Below, in pieces: positions 1 through 8,675 of a stretch of 64,000 nt of DNA. Source of the stretch: Kribbella qitaiheensis (lineage in GTDB: Bacteria > Actinomycetota > Actinomycetes > Propionibacteriales > Kribbellaceae); assembly GCF_014217565.1 (NCBI RefSeq), contig NZ_CP043661.1, positions 6,324,001-6,388,000 of the forward strand, given 5' to 3'. The translations under genes were made by a program, and so were the position numbers. A model generated the notes under the pieces. The model was not told where the DNA came from and did no database searches. It saw only the letters and a list, made by a program, of their open reading frames with translations. Numbering within the stretch: the first letter of the stretch is position 1; every line of letters begins with the position of its first letter.

Positions 1-85
1 CATGCACCACGGAGGCCGGGCCGGCAGATCTGGGCATGCCCAGCACCGCTGCCAAACCGCGCTCCGGGCGATCCGAGGCGCGTTC

Positions 86-610
86 GTGAAGACCAGGTGG
101 ATGGCGCGGGTGAGCCTTCCCGCGGTGCTGGCTGTTCTGCTGATGGCGTCCGCGGCGCTGCTGGTCGTCGGCGCGGCCATTGAACACGGAACCGGAGGCG
201 AGTCGCGCACCGAGTCGGTGCAGACCGGCGAGGCCGGAGAAGGCGCCTACCACGATGAGGCGCCGGAGTCGGCGGCCGCCGAAGGTGAGGCCGCACACGG
301 CGAGACGGTTCTCGGGATGGAACTGGAATCGCCGGTGTCGATCGCTGCGCTGGTCGTGGTTTCGCTGGCTCTGGCTGGGTGGGTGTGGCGGCGACCTACC
401 CGGCTCACCGCAGCCATCCTGGTCGTATTCGCCGCAGTGGTAGCTGTCGCGGATGGTCGAGAGGTCGGCCACCAGTTGTCCGGTGACCATGCTGGCCTGG
501 CCGCAGTGGCAGCAGTCCTGGTCGTCTTCCGCCTCGCCACGATCATCGGCGCGGCCCAGTTGTGGCGCTCGATGTCTCCGGGCGTTCAGGCAACAGCACC
601 TGGCGCCTGA
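86..610 (+). CDS. Small membrane protein of unknown function
   Basis: I do not recognise a named family. The 174-residue product has a hydrophobic segment near its start (about residues 10-30), then an acidic, Glu/Ala/Gly-rich stretch of roughly 50 residues, then three more hydrophobic segments, so it looks like a multi-pass membrane protein with an acidic extracytoplasmic loop. I chose GTG at 86 because a GAGG lies seven bases upstream; ATG at 101 is the alternative. The frame is open back to the window edge, but the residues before 86 do not look protein-like. The downstream segment is decayed, so its original operon partner is unclear. Confidence 0.55.
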   Translation: MKTRWMARVSLPAVLAVLLMASAALLVVGAAIEHGTGGESRTESVQTGEAGEGAYHDEAPESAAAEGEAAHGETVLGMELESPVSIAALVVVSLALAGWVWRRPTRLTAAILVVFAAVVAVADGREVGHQLSGDHAGLAAVAAVLVVFRLATIIGAAQLWRSMSPGVQATAPGA

Positions 611-966
611 ACGCGGCTCACGTTCTCTCCGGCCGGCGACGGCCAGGTGCTGCTGGAGGCGACCGTCCCGCCAGCGCACGTCGCGGTCCTGGACGCGCTC
701 GCGGTCCGGGCCGCGGCGGGCCTGGCGGCGTGACCAGTCCGGGGCTGCGCAGCCCTGCCACGGACTTGCAGGCTTTCGCCGCGCGCTACAGCTACGTCCG
801 CGACACCAGCAGGGCGCTCAGTGGTGCGTTCGGGGTGAAGGCGATGGACTCGACTGTCGTGATTGACCCTGCTGGCCGGATCGTGTGCCGCGACGCCATA
901 CCGACCGACGAAGCCACCCTGCGCAGCGCGCTGGCCAAGGTCACGTCGACCAGCGGTGCGTCGTGA
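611..966 (+). pseudogene. Decayed thioredoxin/redoxin-like fragment
   Basis: The last part of this region (about 731-966) encodes a stretch with FAARYSYVRDTS, FGVKAMDSTVVIDPAGRI and a final helix, which resembles the C-terminal half of peroxiredoxin/SCO1-like redoxins where a Val-Val-Asp-Pro strand precedes the last helix. The preceding 110 bases read sensibly in a different frame (FSPAGDGQVLLEATVPPAHV) and end in TGA at about 731. No CxxC active site is visible. I read it as the fused ends of two broken genes. The family assignment is an inference from a short segment. Confidence 0.35.
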
Positions 967-1138
967 ACAAACACAGCCGCCACGGAGAAACCATCGCTCC
1001 AATACAGCAACCCTCCAATGTCGTGGCAGGAGCTCGAGTCCAAGCTGTCGAATCGCCGTTCGGCACGGGAGCAACTCGTCAACGACGCTAAGTTCAGTAA
1101 AGACGGGGGGTGATTCGCCGGCCTGCGATCGGGCGACA

Positions 1139-2036
1139 TCACTCCATCGACTCCAGAATGCGGTCGAGTGTCCGGCGCCCCATTCTGCTCATCGCCGGAT
1201 TGCTCTCGACGTAGTACCAGACAACACCCATCGCCTGTTCGAACGCCCATGCCTTGCCGCGCTCCCATTCCAGATCGGCACAGACCAGCGTCCGCCGGAG
1301 CACTTCCCGCGGGCCTGGCTGCAACAGGTGCCAGGCGCTGACCAGATCCAGCGCGGGGTCGGCCGGGCCGAAGCCGCCGGTGTCGAGTACGCCGCTGAGC
1401 CGGTCGCCCGCGACCAGTACATTGCCGGGAATCAAGTCACCGTGGCTCATCACGTCGGCACCCGTGCGTGGCAACTCCCGAAAGTGGCTCCACACCTGGC
1501 GCAGCCGGAGGACGTCGAGCAGCCCCTTACTCTCCTCGAAGCATTTCGCCATCCAATCGTCGTGCTGAGCGAGAACACCGCCACGACCTTCGCCGCCGAA
1601 AAGCCGCCCCCCGCGTCTCGGCGTCCCGCAGGGCTGCGATGAAGACAGCAAGGTCCTCGGCAAAAGCGTCCGACCCACTCGGGTCGGCATCAAAGCCGAT
1701 CGTTCCCGGCAGCCATGTCTGGACCGACCACGGCATGGGGTAACCCGTTCCAGGCTTCCCCAGGGCGACGGGTTCCGGGGCGGGGAACCGAGACACCTGT
1801 GCCAGTTCCGCGCTCGCCTGGGCTTCCTGTTCCAGAACCGCCAGCGCCTCGGCAGCATCGGTCAGACGCAGTGGGAAACGCGCAGAGAGGTCGTTCCCGA
1901 TGCGGAAGATGGCGTTGACCGTCCCGGTCGACGACACGAGTTGGATCGACTTGCCGCTCCACCGAGGGAACTGCTCTTGGATCAAGGTCGCAACGACTTC
2001 GGTGGTCACGTCCACTTGATCATCGTGCATGGTCAT
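1139..2036 (-). pseudogene. Aminoglycoside phosphotransferase-family gene, frameshifted
   Basis: The translated halves match the APH/choline-kinase fold: the N-terminal part starts at ATG 2036 (MTMHDDQVDV) and contains the first-lobe strands, and the C-terminal part contains the catalytic loop SHGDLIPGNVLV and the following VLDTGGFGPADPALDL. The two halves are in different frames, offset by one base. The switch falls at a run of six C on the + strand (1607-1612); removing one C gives a continuous 298-residue protein of normal family length. All catalytic residues (HGDxxxxN) are intact. It is either a recent pseudogene or a sequencing/assembly indel. The substrate cannot be inferred. Confidence 0.75.
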
Positions 2037-2339
2037 TCTCGCGGGCCCTTCACTAGTCCAATTCGAAACGCCGGAAGCAGACCAGCACAACTGAGACGAC
2101 AGCCAGTATTCACACGCCAGGGTCCAGATCAAAGGAGATTTTCGGCCGCCCAGGTGTCTCGTCCGTTGTCGTTGACGCTGAGGTACAGCGTTCCAGTTGA
2201 CGGCGGGGGTGGATCGACGAGGTTGACCGTGATCGCTCGCCATATTGATGGCTATGGGTTGATCAGGTTTGCGGCTTGGACGTGTGGCGCGAGAGGTCGC
2301 GAGGATGATTCAAGTGACGACCTATCGGAGCGACGCCAC

Positions 2340-2500
2340 GTAGCTCGTCTTGGCCCGGAGGGTGCTCTTAGCAGGCAGTGGGGGGCGGCGAAGACGACTC
2401 TGGCTCGTCGGCTGACTCGGAGGCACCTGGTGCGGTCCGTGATTTGCTGTGGGATCGCGCGGACACCTTGATCTGGCTGACAGTCAAGACGGCCTGACCA
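2340..2500 (+). pseudogene. Relic of a P-loop kinase-like gene; rest of 2037-2518 empty
   Basis: In the 480-base gap between the APH-like gene and the terminator at 2519 only this stretch looks once-coding. It can be read, with a frame change near 2385, as VLLAGSG followed by AKTTLARRLTR, which resembles a Walker A loop (GxGKTT), and then DLLWDRADTLIWL before a stop, resembling the core of small adenylate-kinase-like/topology-modulation proteins. It is too short and shifted to be functional. No other gene is visible in the gap. Confidence 0.3.
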
Positions 2501-2518
2501 CCTCGACGGCGTGATCGG

Positions 2519-2546
2519 GGGGCCGGCCGCCCGTGCGGCCGGCCCC
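2519..2546 (-). terminator. Strong GC hairpin after ferritin-like gene
   Basis: A perfect 12-bp inverted repeat (arms 2519-2530 and 2535-2546, 4-base loop) lies about 10 bases past the stop of the minus-strand ferritin-like gene. There is no clear U tract, which is common for high-GC actinobacterial terminators. Confidence 0.7.
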
Positions 2547-2556
2547 GGTCTGCTAG

Positions 2557-3552
2557 CTACGCGTTGGCGCGGCTGGTGTTGATCTCGCCGTTCACGCCGG
2601 CGGGGAAGAAGCCGCCCTTGGTGGCCTTCTTCGGTGTCAGGTAGACGACGTTGAGGACCTGGTCGGCGCCCCGGCTGAAGGCGATGCCGTTGGCGTCGGT
2701 CGGGATGATGTTGGTCTTGCCCTTGTACGTCGTGCCCTGGTCGAGGTCGGCCTTGCCGTCGAGGCTGTCGCGGGCGTTGGAGATCGCGACAGACGGGACG
2801 TCGAGGCCGCGCGCGACGAGCGTCGTACGGATGTTGGCTGCGTGGTAGGCCTCGACCGCGAGGATGCCGGCGGCGGCCTCGAGGTAGGTCTTGTTACTGA
2901 TCAGCGGCGCTGCGCCCTTGTAGGCGGTGACGCCGACGTCTTCGAAGACGTAGGCGGCGAGGAGGAAGTTGTTCTCGTTGGCGTAGGCATCGAACTTCTG
3001 TCCGGGCTTGATCAGCCCGGCCGCGAGTGCCGCTGAGGTGAACGCGGCGTCGATGTCGATCGAGGGACGAGCCACTGCGGCAGCACCGAGAGCCTTGCGC
3101 AGGAAGCGCACGTGGGCGAGTTCGTCAGCGGCGATCTCGTCGGCGTAGGCCTTCACGATCTTGGACTGGAACTTGACCTTGCGGCCGCCCTTGACGCCGC
3201 CGGGCTTGCCCTTGCCGTAGACATCGGCTCCGGACAGGCCATAGCCCCGTACTGCGCGAAGGTAGAACTCCGCCTCGAGGTACTCCAGGTTGAGGGCGAA
3301 GTTCAGTACCGCGCCGTCGCTCGGCTTGGCGTTGTCGTGGTCTTCGTCGTGACCGAGACCGAGATCCAGACCCAGCCCCGAACCGATGGTGTCGGCATTG
3401 GCAGCGTTGAACGCGCCACCGGCGAGCAAACCGCCGCCGACCAGTCCGGCTCCGACGCCCGTGGCACCGGCGGCGCGGAGGAACTTGCGCCGATCGACGC
3501 CGTTCTCGGAACTCCGATCAATTGCGTGGCGGATGAACAGTTTGTCGAACAA
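2557..3552 (-). CDS. Ferritin-like domain protein with Tat signal
   Basis: This 331-residue protein belongs to the ferritin-like/desiccation-related group (Ferritin_2-type four-helix bundle). A twin-arginine signal ([10 protein letters not shown] followed by a Gly/Ala/Leu-rich hydrophobic stretch) predicts folded export by Tat. The di-metal site is visible as LEYLEAEFY in helix 1, DELAH in helix 2 and VEAYH in helix 4. An extended C-terminal tail after residue about 250 is not part of the bundle. I chose TTG at 3552 because GGAG sits six bases upstream, there is no ATG nearby, and the start leaves a normal Tat n-region; the frame is open further upstream. It diverges from mntH. Its metal (Fe or Mn) and substrate are unknown. 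Confidence 0.85.
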   Translation of the reverse strand: MFDKLFIRHAIDRSSENGVDRRKFLRAAGATGVGAGLVGGGLLAGGAFNAANADTIGSGLGLDLGLGHDEDHDNAKPSDGAVLNFALNLEYLEAEFYLRAVRGYGLSGADVYGKGKPGGVKGGRKVKFQSKIVKAYADEIAADELAHVRFLRKALGAAAVARPSIDIDAAFTSAALAAGLIKPGQKFDAYANENNFLLAAYVFEDVGVTAYKGAAPLISNKTYLEAAAGILAVEAYHAANIRTTLVARGLDVPSVAISNARDSLDGKADLDQGTTYKGKTNIIPTDANGIAFSRGADQVLNVVYLTPKKATKGGFFPAGVNGEINTSRANA

Positions 3553-3763
3553 TTCAGACTCCAGAATCGAGCTTCCGCCAGGCCGGATGACCGGACGGGC
3601 ACAGCGAGTCGTCCCAAGAGCGGTTGCCGGCGACCAGCCATCCGGACCCATTCGGCGCCGAGGCATCACCGGATCGGTCCGAACAGCGTGTCGACCGAAC
3701 GATCTGATGACCTCACGGCTCCGAAGGGATGATGTCCGTGTTGTCGAGGGGAGAGGCTGGCGC

Positions 3764-4999
3764 ATGTATGCACCGGCTCCACTGAAGCGTCAGCTGAACC
3801 GTTCGGGGTTGCTTCTCCTCGGGCCTGCCTTTGTTGCCGCGGTTGCCTATGTCGACCCGGGCAACTTCGCTACGAACATCGCCGCCGGTACGACGTACGG
3901 CTACCTGCTGTGCTGGGTGGTGGTCGGTGCGAATCTGATGGCGGTACTGATCCAGTACTTGGCGGCCAAGGCGAGCATCGCGACTGGGCGGACGCTCCCA
4001 CAGTTGTGCCGCGAGCAGTTCAAGCGATCAACCTCTACCGGGCTGTGGGCTCAGGCCGAAGTGGTCGCGATCGCGACCGACCTGGCTGAGGTCGTCGGGG
4101 GTGCGATCGCGCTGAACCTGCTGTTCAGGATCCCGCTCCTGCTCGGTGGGGCTGTCACCGGAGCGGTGTCGTTCGCCCTGTTGATGTACCAGTCCAAGCG
4201 GGGTCAGCGCCCGTTCGAGGCGGCGATCGTGGGACTTCTGGCGGTCGTGCTGATCGGGTTCGTTGTGTCGACGGTGCAGTCTCACCCGTCGGGCTCGGCC
4301 GTGATCGGCGGTCTCGTACCCAGGTTGGACGGAACCGATTCCCTGGTGCTGGCGGCAGGCATGCTCGGCGCGACTGTGATGCCTCACGCGATCTGGCTGC
4401 ACGGTGCGCTCGTCACGGAGCGGCATGGCAAGACGCTGCGATCGGTGGTCGGCAAGCTGCAGGTTCTGAAGGCCACTCGGCTGGATGTCGGGATCGCGAT
4501 GGCGCTGGCCGGTGCGGTGAACCTTGCCATGGTGGTGGTCGCGGCTGCTGCGCTCAGGGGGACTGGAGCAGACACTCTTGACGCGGCGTACCACGCCTTT
4601 GGCGACAACCTCGGCCGGATGCCGGCGTTGTTGTTCGCCCTCGCGTTGCTAGCGTCCGGTTTCGCATCGTCGTCGGTCGGGACGTACGCCGGGTCGGTGA
4701 TCCTGGACGGCTTCTGGCGCAAGCACATCCCGCTGGCCGTTCGGCGCTCGATCACCTTGCTCCCTGCTTTGGTGATCCTTGCCCTAGGCATTGATCCGAC
4801 ACGTGCTCTGGTGGTCTCGCAGGTGGTGCTGAGCTTCGGGATTCCGTGCGCGTTGTGGCCGCTGGTCCGGCTCACCGCGTCGCGCCGGGTGATGGGAGAG
4901 TTCGTCAACCGTTGGCAGACCACCGCTGCGGCCTGCCTGGTAGCGGCCGCGATCACCACGCTGAACGTAGTATTGATCGTCCTTACTCTCCGCGGCTGA
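3764..4999 (+). CDS. mntH: Nramp-family divalent metal (Mn/Fe) transporter
   Basis: The product is a 411-residue proton-coupled divalent metal transporter of the inner membrane, close to the usual bacterial MntH length. The Nramp signature DPGN is at residues 31-34 in TM1 and the TM6 metal-binding Met-Pro-His motif is in [12 protein letters not shown]. About eleven hydrophobic segments are visible. ATG 3764 is chosen because the GGGGAGAGG purine tract lies just upstream and the protein starts directly before TM1. It is divergent from one ferritin-like gene and convergent with two others, which suggests that metal uptake supplies the neighbouring ferritin-like proteins; that link is an inference. 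Confidence 0.92.
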   Translation: MYAPAPLKRQLNRSGLLLLGPAFVAAVAYVDPGNFATNIAAGTTYGYLLCWVVVGANLMAVLIQYLAAKASIATGRTLPQLCREQFKRSTSTGLWAQAEVVAIATDLAEVVGGAIALNLLFRIPLLLGGAVTGAVSFALLMYQSKRGQRPFEAAIVGLLAVVLIGFVVSTVQSHPSGSAVIGGLVPRLDGTDSLVLAAGMLGATVMPHAIWLHGALVTERHGKTLRSVVGKLQVLKATRLDVGIAMALAGAVNLAMVVVAAAALRGTGADTLDAAYHAFGDNLGRMPALLFALALLASGFASSSVGTYAGSVILDGFWRKHIPLAVRRSITLLPALVILALGIDPTRALVVSQVVLSFGIPCALWPLVRLTASRRVMGEFVNRWQTTAAACLVAAAITTLNVVLIVLTLRG

Positions 5000-5044
5000 G
5001 GTACCTGCGGCGACAAGGTCAGAGCCAGGCAACGAACCGTGACA

Positions 5045-5090
5045 CGCAGAGTGGGCCGGTCCTCCCCCTGGGAGACCGGCCCACTCTGCG
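5045..5090. terminator. Bidirectional terminator, 17-bp perfect stem
   Basis: Arms 5045-5061 and 5074-5090 are perfectly complementary with a 12-base loop. The hairpin sits between the convergent ends of mntH (stop at 4999) and the ferritin-like gene ending at 5097, so it can serve both transcripts. Confidence 0.85.
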
Positions 5091-5096
5091 AATGAA

Positions 5097-5726
5097 TCAG
5101 TAGGTGATCGCGGCAACCACCTTGCCCGGGTCGACGAGGAAGGGTGCGACCGCCTTCAGTACGTCGCCCTTCGCGATGCCCTTCTCGAACGGCCCCTGGT
5201 AGACGCCGCCCTCGGCCTTCAGCCCGAGCAGGTTGCCGACGACCGCGGCGTGCCTGGCCTCGACCCCGAAGATGCCGGCCGCTGCCTGAAGGATCATCTT
5301 GTCCTTCACGAAGCCGGCCGCACCGAGATAGGCGCCGACCCCCTTGTTCTCGAAGATGTGCGCGGTGGTGAGGTAGCTCTTGCGGCTCTCGAAGGCGCCA
5401 CCGAAGTCCACCGCCGGTGCGCCGACCGGCGTACCGCCGAGCTTCTGGATCGTTGCCGTCAAGGTCGCCACGTGCGACGCCTCGTCGGCACCGATCTGCA
5501 TCAGGTACTTCTTCTCCTTGCCGGAGACGAGGTTCGCCTTGTTGCCCTGGCGATAGAACTCGGCCTCCAGATATTCCAGCGTCAACGCATAGTTCAGTAC
5601 GTCGATGTCGCTGCCGAAGTCCTTGGCGCTGGCCAGGTGAAAGCCGTTGTTCAAGGCACCCAAGGCTACGCCGGCCGGGACCGCGGAAGCATTGGCGTGG
5701 ATCAGATCACGGGTCGTGTCAGTCAT
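5097..5726 (-). CDS. Ferritin-like protein without an export signal
   Basis: A 209-residue ferritin-like protein of the same family as its neighbours. The bundle carries [14 protein letters not shown] and VEARH, the expected Glu and ExxH ligands of a dinuclear metal site. Unlike the other two ferritin-like proteins here, its N-terminus (MTDTTRDLIHANAS) has no twin arginines and no signal peptide, although residues 17-30 are mildly hydrophobic. It is the last gene of a sortase-ferritin-ferritin operon, 12 bases after the upstream ferritin gene, with a GAGGAGG ribosome site. It may stay in the cytoplasm or leave the cell bound to a Tat-signal partner; the sequence does not decide this. Confidence 0.85.
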   Translation of the reverse strand: MTDTTRDLIHANASAVPAGVALGALNNGFHLASAKDFGSDIDVLNYALTLEYLEAEFYRQGNKANLVSGKEKKYLMQIGADEASHVATLTATIQKLGGTPVGAPAVDFGGAFESRKSYLTTAHIFENKGVGAYLGAAGFVKDKMILQAAAGIFGVEARHAAVVGNLLGLKAEGGVYQGPFEKGIAKGDVLKAVAPFLVDPGKVVAAITY

Positions 5727-5738
5727 CGAACTCCTCCT

Positions 5739-6401
5739 CTACTTCGCGATGAACGGCATGGCGGCCTGGAGTACCGGCCCCATCGCCAGATGGGCTTCGA
5801 TCGGTGCCGGGAACGGGTTCCCGCCGGTGATCTGGGCGATGATCGCGGCGTGCCGCGACTCCACCCCGGCGATAGACGCGGCGGCACCGAGCAGGTCAGG
5901 GCTCTTCACCAGCGGCACCTGACCGTGGTACGCCTTCACACCGAGCTCCTCGAAGACGCCCGCGGTCTTCAGGAACGAGGCCCGGCTGGCGAACGTACCG
6001 GCCGGGAACTTGACCTTCGGCTGCGCGACGGGCTTGCCGCCGAGCTGGACGATGGTGGACCGGACCACGTTCACGTGATCGGCTTCGTGCTGCTGGATCG
6101 GATCGACCAGGTCCAGGTCGCGACCCTTCAGCAGCTTCGCCTTCAATCCAGCGGTGTAGAACGCGGACTCCAGATATTCCAGGGTCAGCGCGTAGTTGAG
6201 GATGTCCAGATCGCTGGCATTGGCGTCGTTCTTGGCGAAGCCGCGGTCCGCGGTGCCGAACGCGACCGGGTCACCGGCGCGGGTCGCGACGTACGTCACA
6301 CCCACGCCGATCAGAGCCGCGTTGCGCAGGAAACTCCGCCGGCTGTGCTCGTCGGCGAATTCGAGGACCGGACGGCCTCCGAAGATTGTCTTGATACCCA
6401 T
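5739..6401 (-). CDS. Ferritin-like domain protein with Tat signal
   Basis: A 220-residue ferritin-like protein. A twin-arginine motif (SRRSFLRN, about residues 20-27) precedes a hydrophobic stretch, predicting Tat export. Di-metal ligands appear in LEYLESAFY, HEADH and VESRH. It lies 21 bases downstream of the sortase gene with a good AAGGAG ribosome site, and 12 bases upstream of the signal-less ferritin-like gene, so the three are very likely co-transcribed. Sequence similarity to the next gene (shared DILNYALTLEYLE and GVExRHAA motifs) suggests tandem duplication. Confidence 0.87.
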   Translation of the reverse strand: MGIKTIFGGRPVLEFADEHSRRSFLRNAALIGVGVTYVATRAGDPVAFGTADRGFAKNDANASDLDILNYALTLEYLESAFYTAGLKAKLLKGRDLDLVDPIQQHEADHVNVVRSTIVQLGGKPVAQPKVKFPAGTFASRASFLKTAGVFEELGVKAYHGQVPLVKSPDLLGAAASIAGVESRHAAIIAQITGGNPFPAPIEAHLAMGPVLQAAMPFIAK

Positions 6402-6422
6402 GAACTCTCCTTGAGTGAACGC

Positions 6423-7148
6423 TCAGACAGCGCGCGCCTCGACGACGATGCGCTGGAAATGAGCGGTGATGGGGTTGCAGGCGAACAGGGTGATCACCTT
6501 GTCGCCCGATTTGGTGGGCTGGCGGAGGACGAACTTCACGTACTCCGCCTGCGGCACGATGGTGGTCTTGAAGACCTTGTACGTCGTGCTCTTCGCGCCA
6601 ACGGTCACCTTGATCGGGTCACCGGCGCGAAGCCTGTCGAGGTAGAGGAAAGGTTTCTCGTTCGTACTGCGATGACCGCTGATCACGCTGTTGCCAGGAC
6701 CACCCGGCAGCGGCGTACCGGGCCAGTGACCGACTCCGTGAACCAGCGCGGCCTCGTCGACCCCGTTGTTCAGCTGCTGATCCACACCCAGCTTGGGAAT
6801 CGCCAGCCGGCCGAGTTTGAGTTGCTCGCCGGGCTTGGCCTTGATCGCCTCGATCGGCACCCCGGCCGCCGGATTACCCTCACCCGGCGCGAACTGCGAC
6901 TCGACCGGCTTGCCGTTGCGGATCTGGTCGAGCATCCGGTTCACCAGGGCGTCGGGCTCGGCCGCCTCAGACTCGCCCGCGGCAGGCTCGGATACCTTGC
7001 CTGGCGGAGTTCCCACGGTTGGTGCCGCGCCTACTTGGTCGCCGTCCGGGCCGAACACGACGACACCCACCGCGACCAGGGCTACGAAGCCGATACTCGC
7101 AGCCAGCCACCGATACAGCGGTTTCCAGGACTTCATACTGCCGACCAT
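6423..7148 (-). CDS. Class E sortase
   Basis: Sortases are cell-surface Cys transpeptidases that attach proteins to the wall or process surface proteins. The 241-residue product has an N-terminal membrane anchor (about residues 12-32), a Pro/Glu-rich linker and a sortase domain with LAIPKLGVDQ, the catalytic His in ISGHRST, the catalytic Cys in TLFACNP and the Arg in FQRIVVEA. The usual TLTTC strand is here TLFAC. Either ATG 7148 or ATG 7136 could be the start; both follow GGTGAGGAG. It heads the operon with two ferritin-like genes and diverges from the tat cluster. None of the neighbours has an LPxTG-type tail, so its substrate is elsewhere or unconventional. Confidence 0.85.
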   Translation of the reverse strand: MVGSMKSWKPLYRWLAASIGFVALVAVGVVVFGPDGDQVGAAPTVGTPPGKVSEPAAGESEAAEPDALVNRMLDQIRNGKPVESQFAPGEGNPAAGVPIEAIKAKPGEQLKLGRLAIPKLGVDQQLNNGVDEAALVHGVGHWPGTPLPGGPGNSVISGHRSTNEKPFLYLDRLRAGDPIKVTVGAKSTTYKVFKTTIVPQAEYVKFVLRQPTKSGDKVITLFACNPITAHFQRIVVEARAV

Positions 7149-7298
7149 CTCCTCACCGCGCTGTTGATCAGCAGGCCTTCGGAGGCCTCGCGCCGGCGGA
7201 TGGCTGACGCGGCAGAGAAATTGGCAGAGAGGGGCTGACCCATCTCTGGGGTGGGTGGCTCCGAAGACCGTGTTGTCAATCAAGGAACAGGAGATGTC

Positions 7299-7550
7299 AT
7301 GGTTCCCGAACTCGGTATGCCTCAGGGCGCGGAGTGGCTCGTCATCCTCGCGATCGTGGTTTTGCTTTTCGGCTCGGCCAAGCTGCCGGCGTTGGTCAAG
7401 CAGCTCGGCAAGTCGAAGAAGATCTGGGAAGACGAGATCGGCTCCCACAGCAAGAAGACAGGCGGTGAGCTCGGCGAAGAAGCGGACCCGGCGGAGCGCA
7501 GTACGAAACTCTTCAGCTCGGCCGACTCTCAGTCAGACCATCGCAGCTAA
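7299..7550 (+). CDS. tatA: Twin-arginine translocase subunit TatA
   Basis: An 83-residue TatA/Hcf106-type protein: one N-terminal transmembrane helix (WLVILAIVVLLFG), the FG-x-x-KLP hinge (FGSAKLP), then an amphipathic helix and a charged, acidic tail. It forms the pore-forming oligomer of the Tat system for folded proteins. ATG 7299 is preferred over upstream codons because AGGAG lies eight bases before it and the protein then begins directly before the membrane helix. tatC starts 6 bases after its stop, so they form an operon. Confidence 0.88.
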   Translation: MVPELGMPQGAEWLVILAIVVLLFGSAKLPALVKQLGKSKKIWEDEIGSHSKKTGGELGEEADPAERSTKLFSSADSQSDHRS

Positions 7551-7556
7551 GACCTG

Positions 7557-8354
7557 ATGAGCGTCGAACAACTCAACTCCGTGGAGGAATCCGGAGCCGG
7601 GAGGATGACCCTGCGTGAGCACATCATCGAGCTCCGGAACCGGTTGCTCATCAGTGTGCTCGCCATCGTCGTGTGCACCGTCGGCGCCTGGTTCATCTAT
7701 CACCGGGCCTTCATCTTCCTGACCGATCCGTTCTACGAGAGCGTCCGGCAGCTGAATCCTGGGGCCGGTGAGACCAAGCCGATCCTGACTTTGGCGGGGG
7801 TCGGCGATGCGTTGACGTTCCAGATCAAGGTGTCGGCGTTGATCGGTCTGGTGTTGTCGGGGCCGATCTGGCTTTATCAGTTGTGGGCGTTCATCGCGCC
7901 TGGGTTGCATCGGAGTGAGAAGAAGTGGGCGATCCTGTTCGCGGCGATCGCCGCGCCGTTGTTCGCCGGCGGGATGGCGGTCGCGTACTGGACGCTGCCG
8001 AAGGGCATCGCGATTCTGATCAGCTTCACTCCGGATGCGGTGCAGAACCTGGTTGAGGTGCCGCATTATCTGGATTTCGTGATCCGGACGATGCTGGTGT
8101 TCGGGATCGCGTTTTTGATCCCGTTGGTGGTGGTTTTGCTGAATATGGTCGGGTTGGTGCCGGCGTCGGCGTTGAGTAAGTTCCGGCCGTACATCATCTT
8201 GGTGATTTTCGTTTTCGCCGCGGTCGCGACTCCGTCTGGTGATCCGTTCACGATGTGTCTGCTGGCTATTCCGATGTGCCTGCTGTTCTTTGTCGCCGAG
8301 GTGATCTGCCGGATCAACGACAGGCGCCGCTCGCGCAAGACCGAGGAGGTCTGA
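7557..8354 (+). CDS. tatC: Twin-arginine translocase subunit TatC
   Basis: A 265-residue six-TM protein that recognises twin-arginine signals. The N-terminal MTLREHIIELRNRL matches the conserved cytoplasmic amphipathic helix, and APGLHRSEKKW matches the first cytoplasmic loop with its conserved Glu, both part of the signal-binding site. It lies between tatA and tatB with spacings of 6 and 3 bases. Known Tat substrates in the window are the adjacent ferritin-like proteins with RR signals. Confidence 0.92.
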   Translation: MSVEQLNSVEESGAGRMTLREHIIELRNRLLISVLAIVVCTVGAWFIYHRAFIFLTDPFYESVRQLNPGAGETKPILTLAGVGDALTFQIKVSALIGLVLSGPIWLYQLWAFIAPGLHRSEKKWAILFAAIAAPLFAGGMAVAYWTLPKGIAILISFTPDAVQNLVEVPHYLDFVIRTMLVFGIAFLIPLVVVLLNMVGLVPASALSKFRPYIILVIFVFAAVATPSGDPFTMCLLAIPMCLLFFVAEVICRINDRRRSRKTEEV

Positions 8355-8357
8355 ACC

Positions 8358-8675
8358 GTGCTCGACATCGGTCTTCCCGAAATGCTGGTGATCGCAGTGA
8401 TCGCGATAGTTGTCCTTGGCCCCGACCGGTTGCCCGAGTTCGTCCGTACTGCGGCCCGCTTGCTGAACCAGGTGCGCGGTATGGCCGCCAACGCGCAGAA
8501 GGATCTGCGCGACGAACTAGGGCCGGAGTTCGCCGACCTCGACGTCCGCGAACTCAACCCCCGAACCTTCATCCGCAAGCATCTGCTGGAAGGGACGGAG
8601 CGTGAGGCCACGGCCGACGCAGTAAGGAAAACGACTCCGACGTTCCCGTCGCCCTACGACCACGAAGCAACCTGA
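8358..8675 (+). CDS. tatB: Twin-arginine translocase subunit TatB
   Basis: A 105-residue TatB-like protein: a short N-terminus with Glu in GLPEML, a single TM helix, the Gly-Pro hinge in VVLGPDRLPEF, then a long amphipathic helix containing RLLNQVRGMAANAQKDLR, and a charged tail. The longer amphipathic region and LGPDRLP distinguish it from the TatA upstream. The start is GTG 8358, three bases after tatC, with GAGGAGGT inside the tatC end. It completes a tatA-tatC-tatB operon. Confidence 0.85.
   Translation: MLDIGLPEMLVIAVIAIVVLGPDRLPEFVRTAARLLNQVRGMAANAQKDLRDELGPEFADLDVRELNPRTFIRKHLLEGTEREATADAVRKTTPTFPSPYDHEAT

Noticed and set aside
5250-7238. A 662-codon open frame antisense to the ferritin-like and sortase genes
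   Set aside because: It is created by third-position GC bias; the minus-strand genes have recognisable domains and ribosome sites, while this frame gives an Arg/Asp/Gly-rich string with no family features.
7255-7557. An overlapping 100-codon frame within tatA starting at ATG 7294
   Set aside because: It overlaps tatA completely, gives an Arg/Ser-rich product and has no family features; tatA in the other frame has the full domain.
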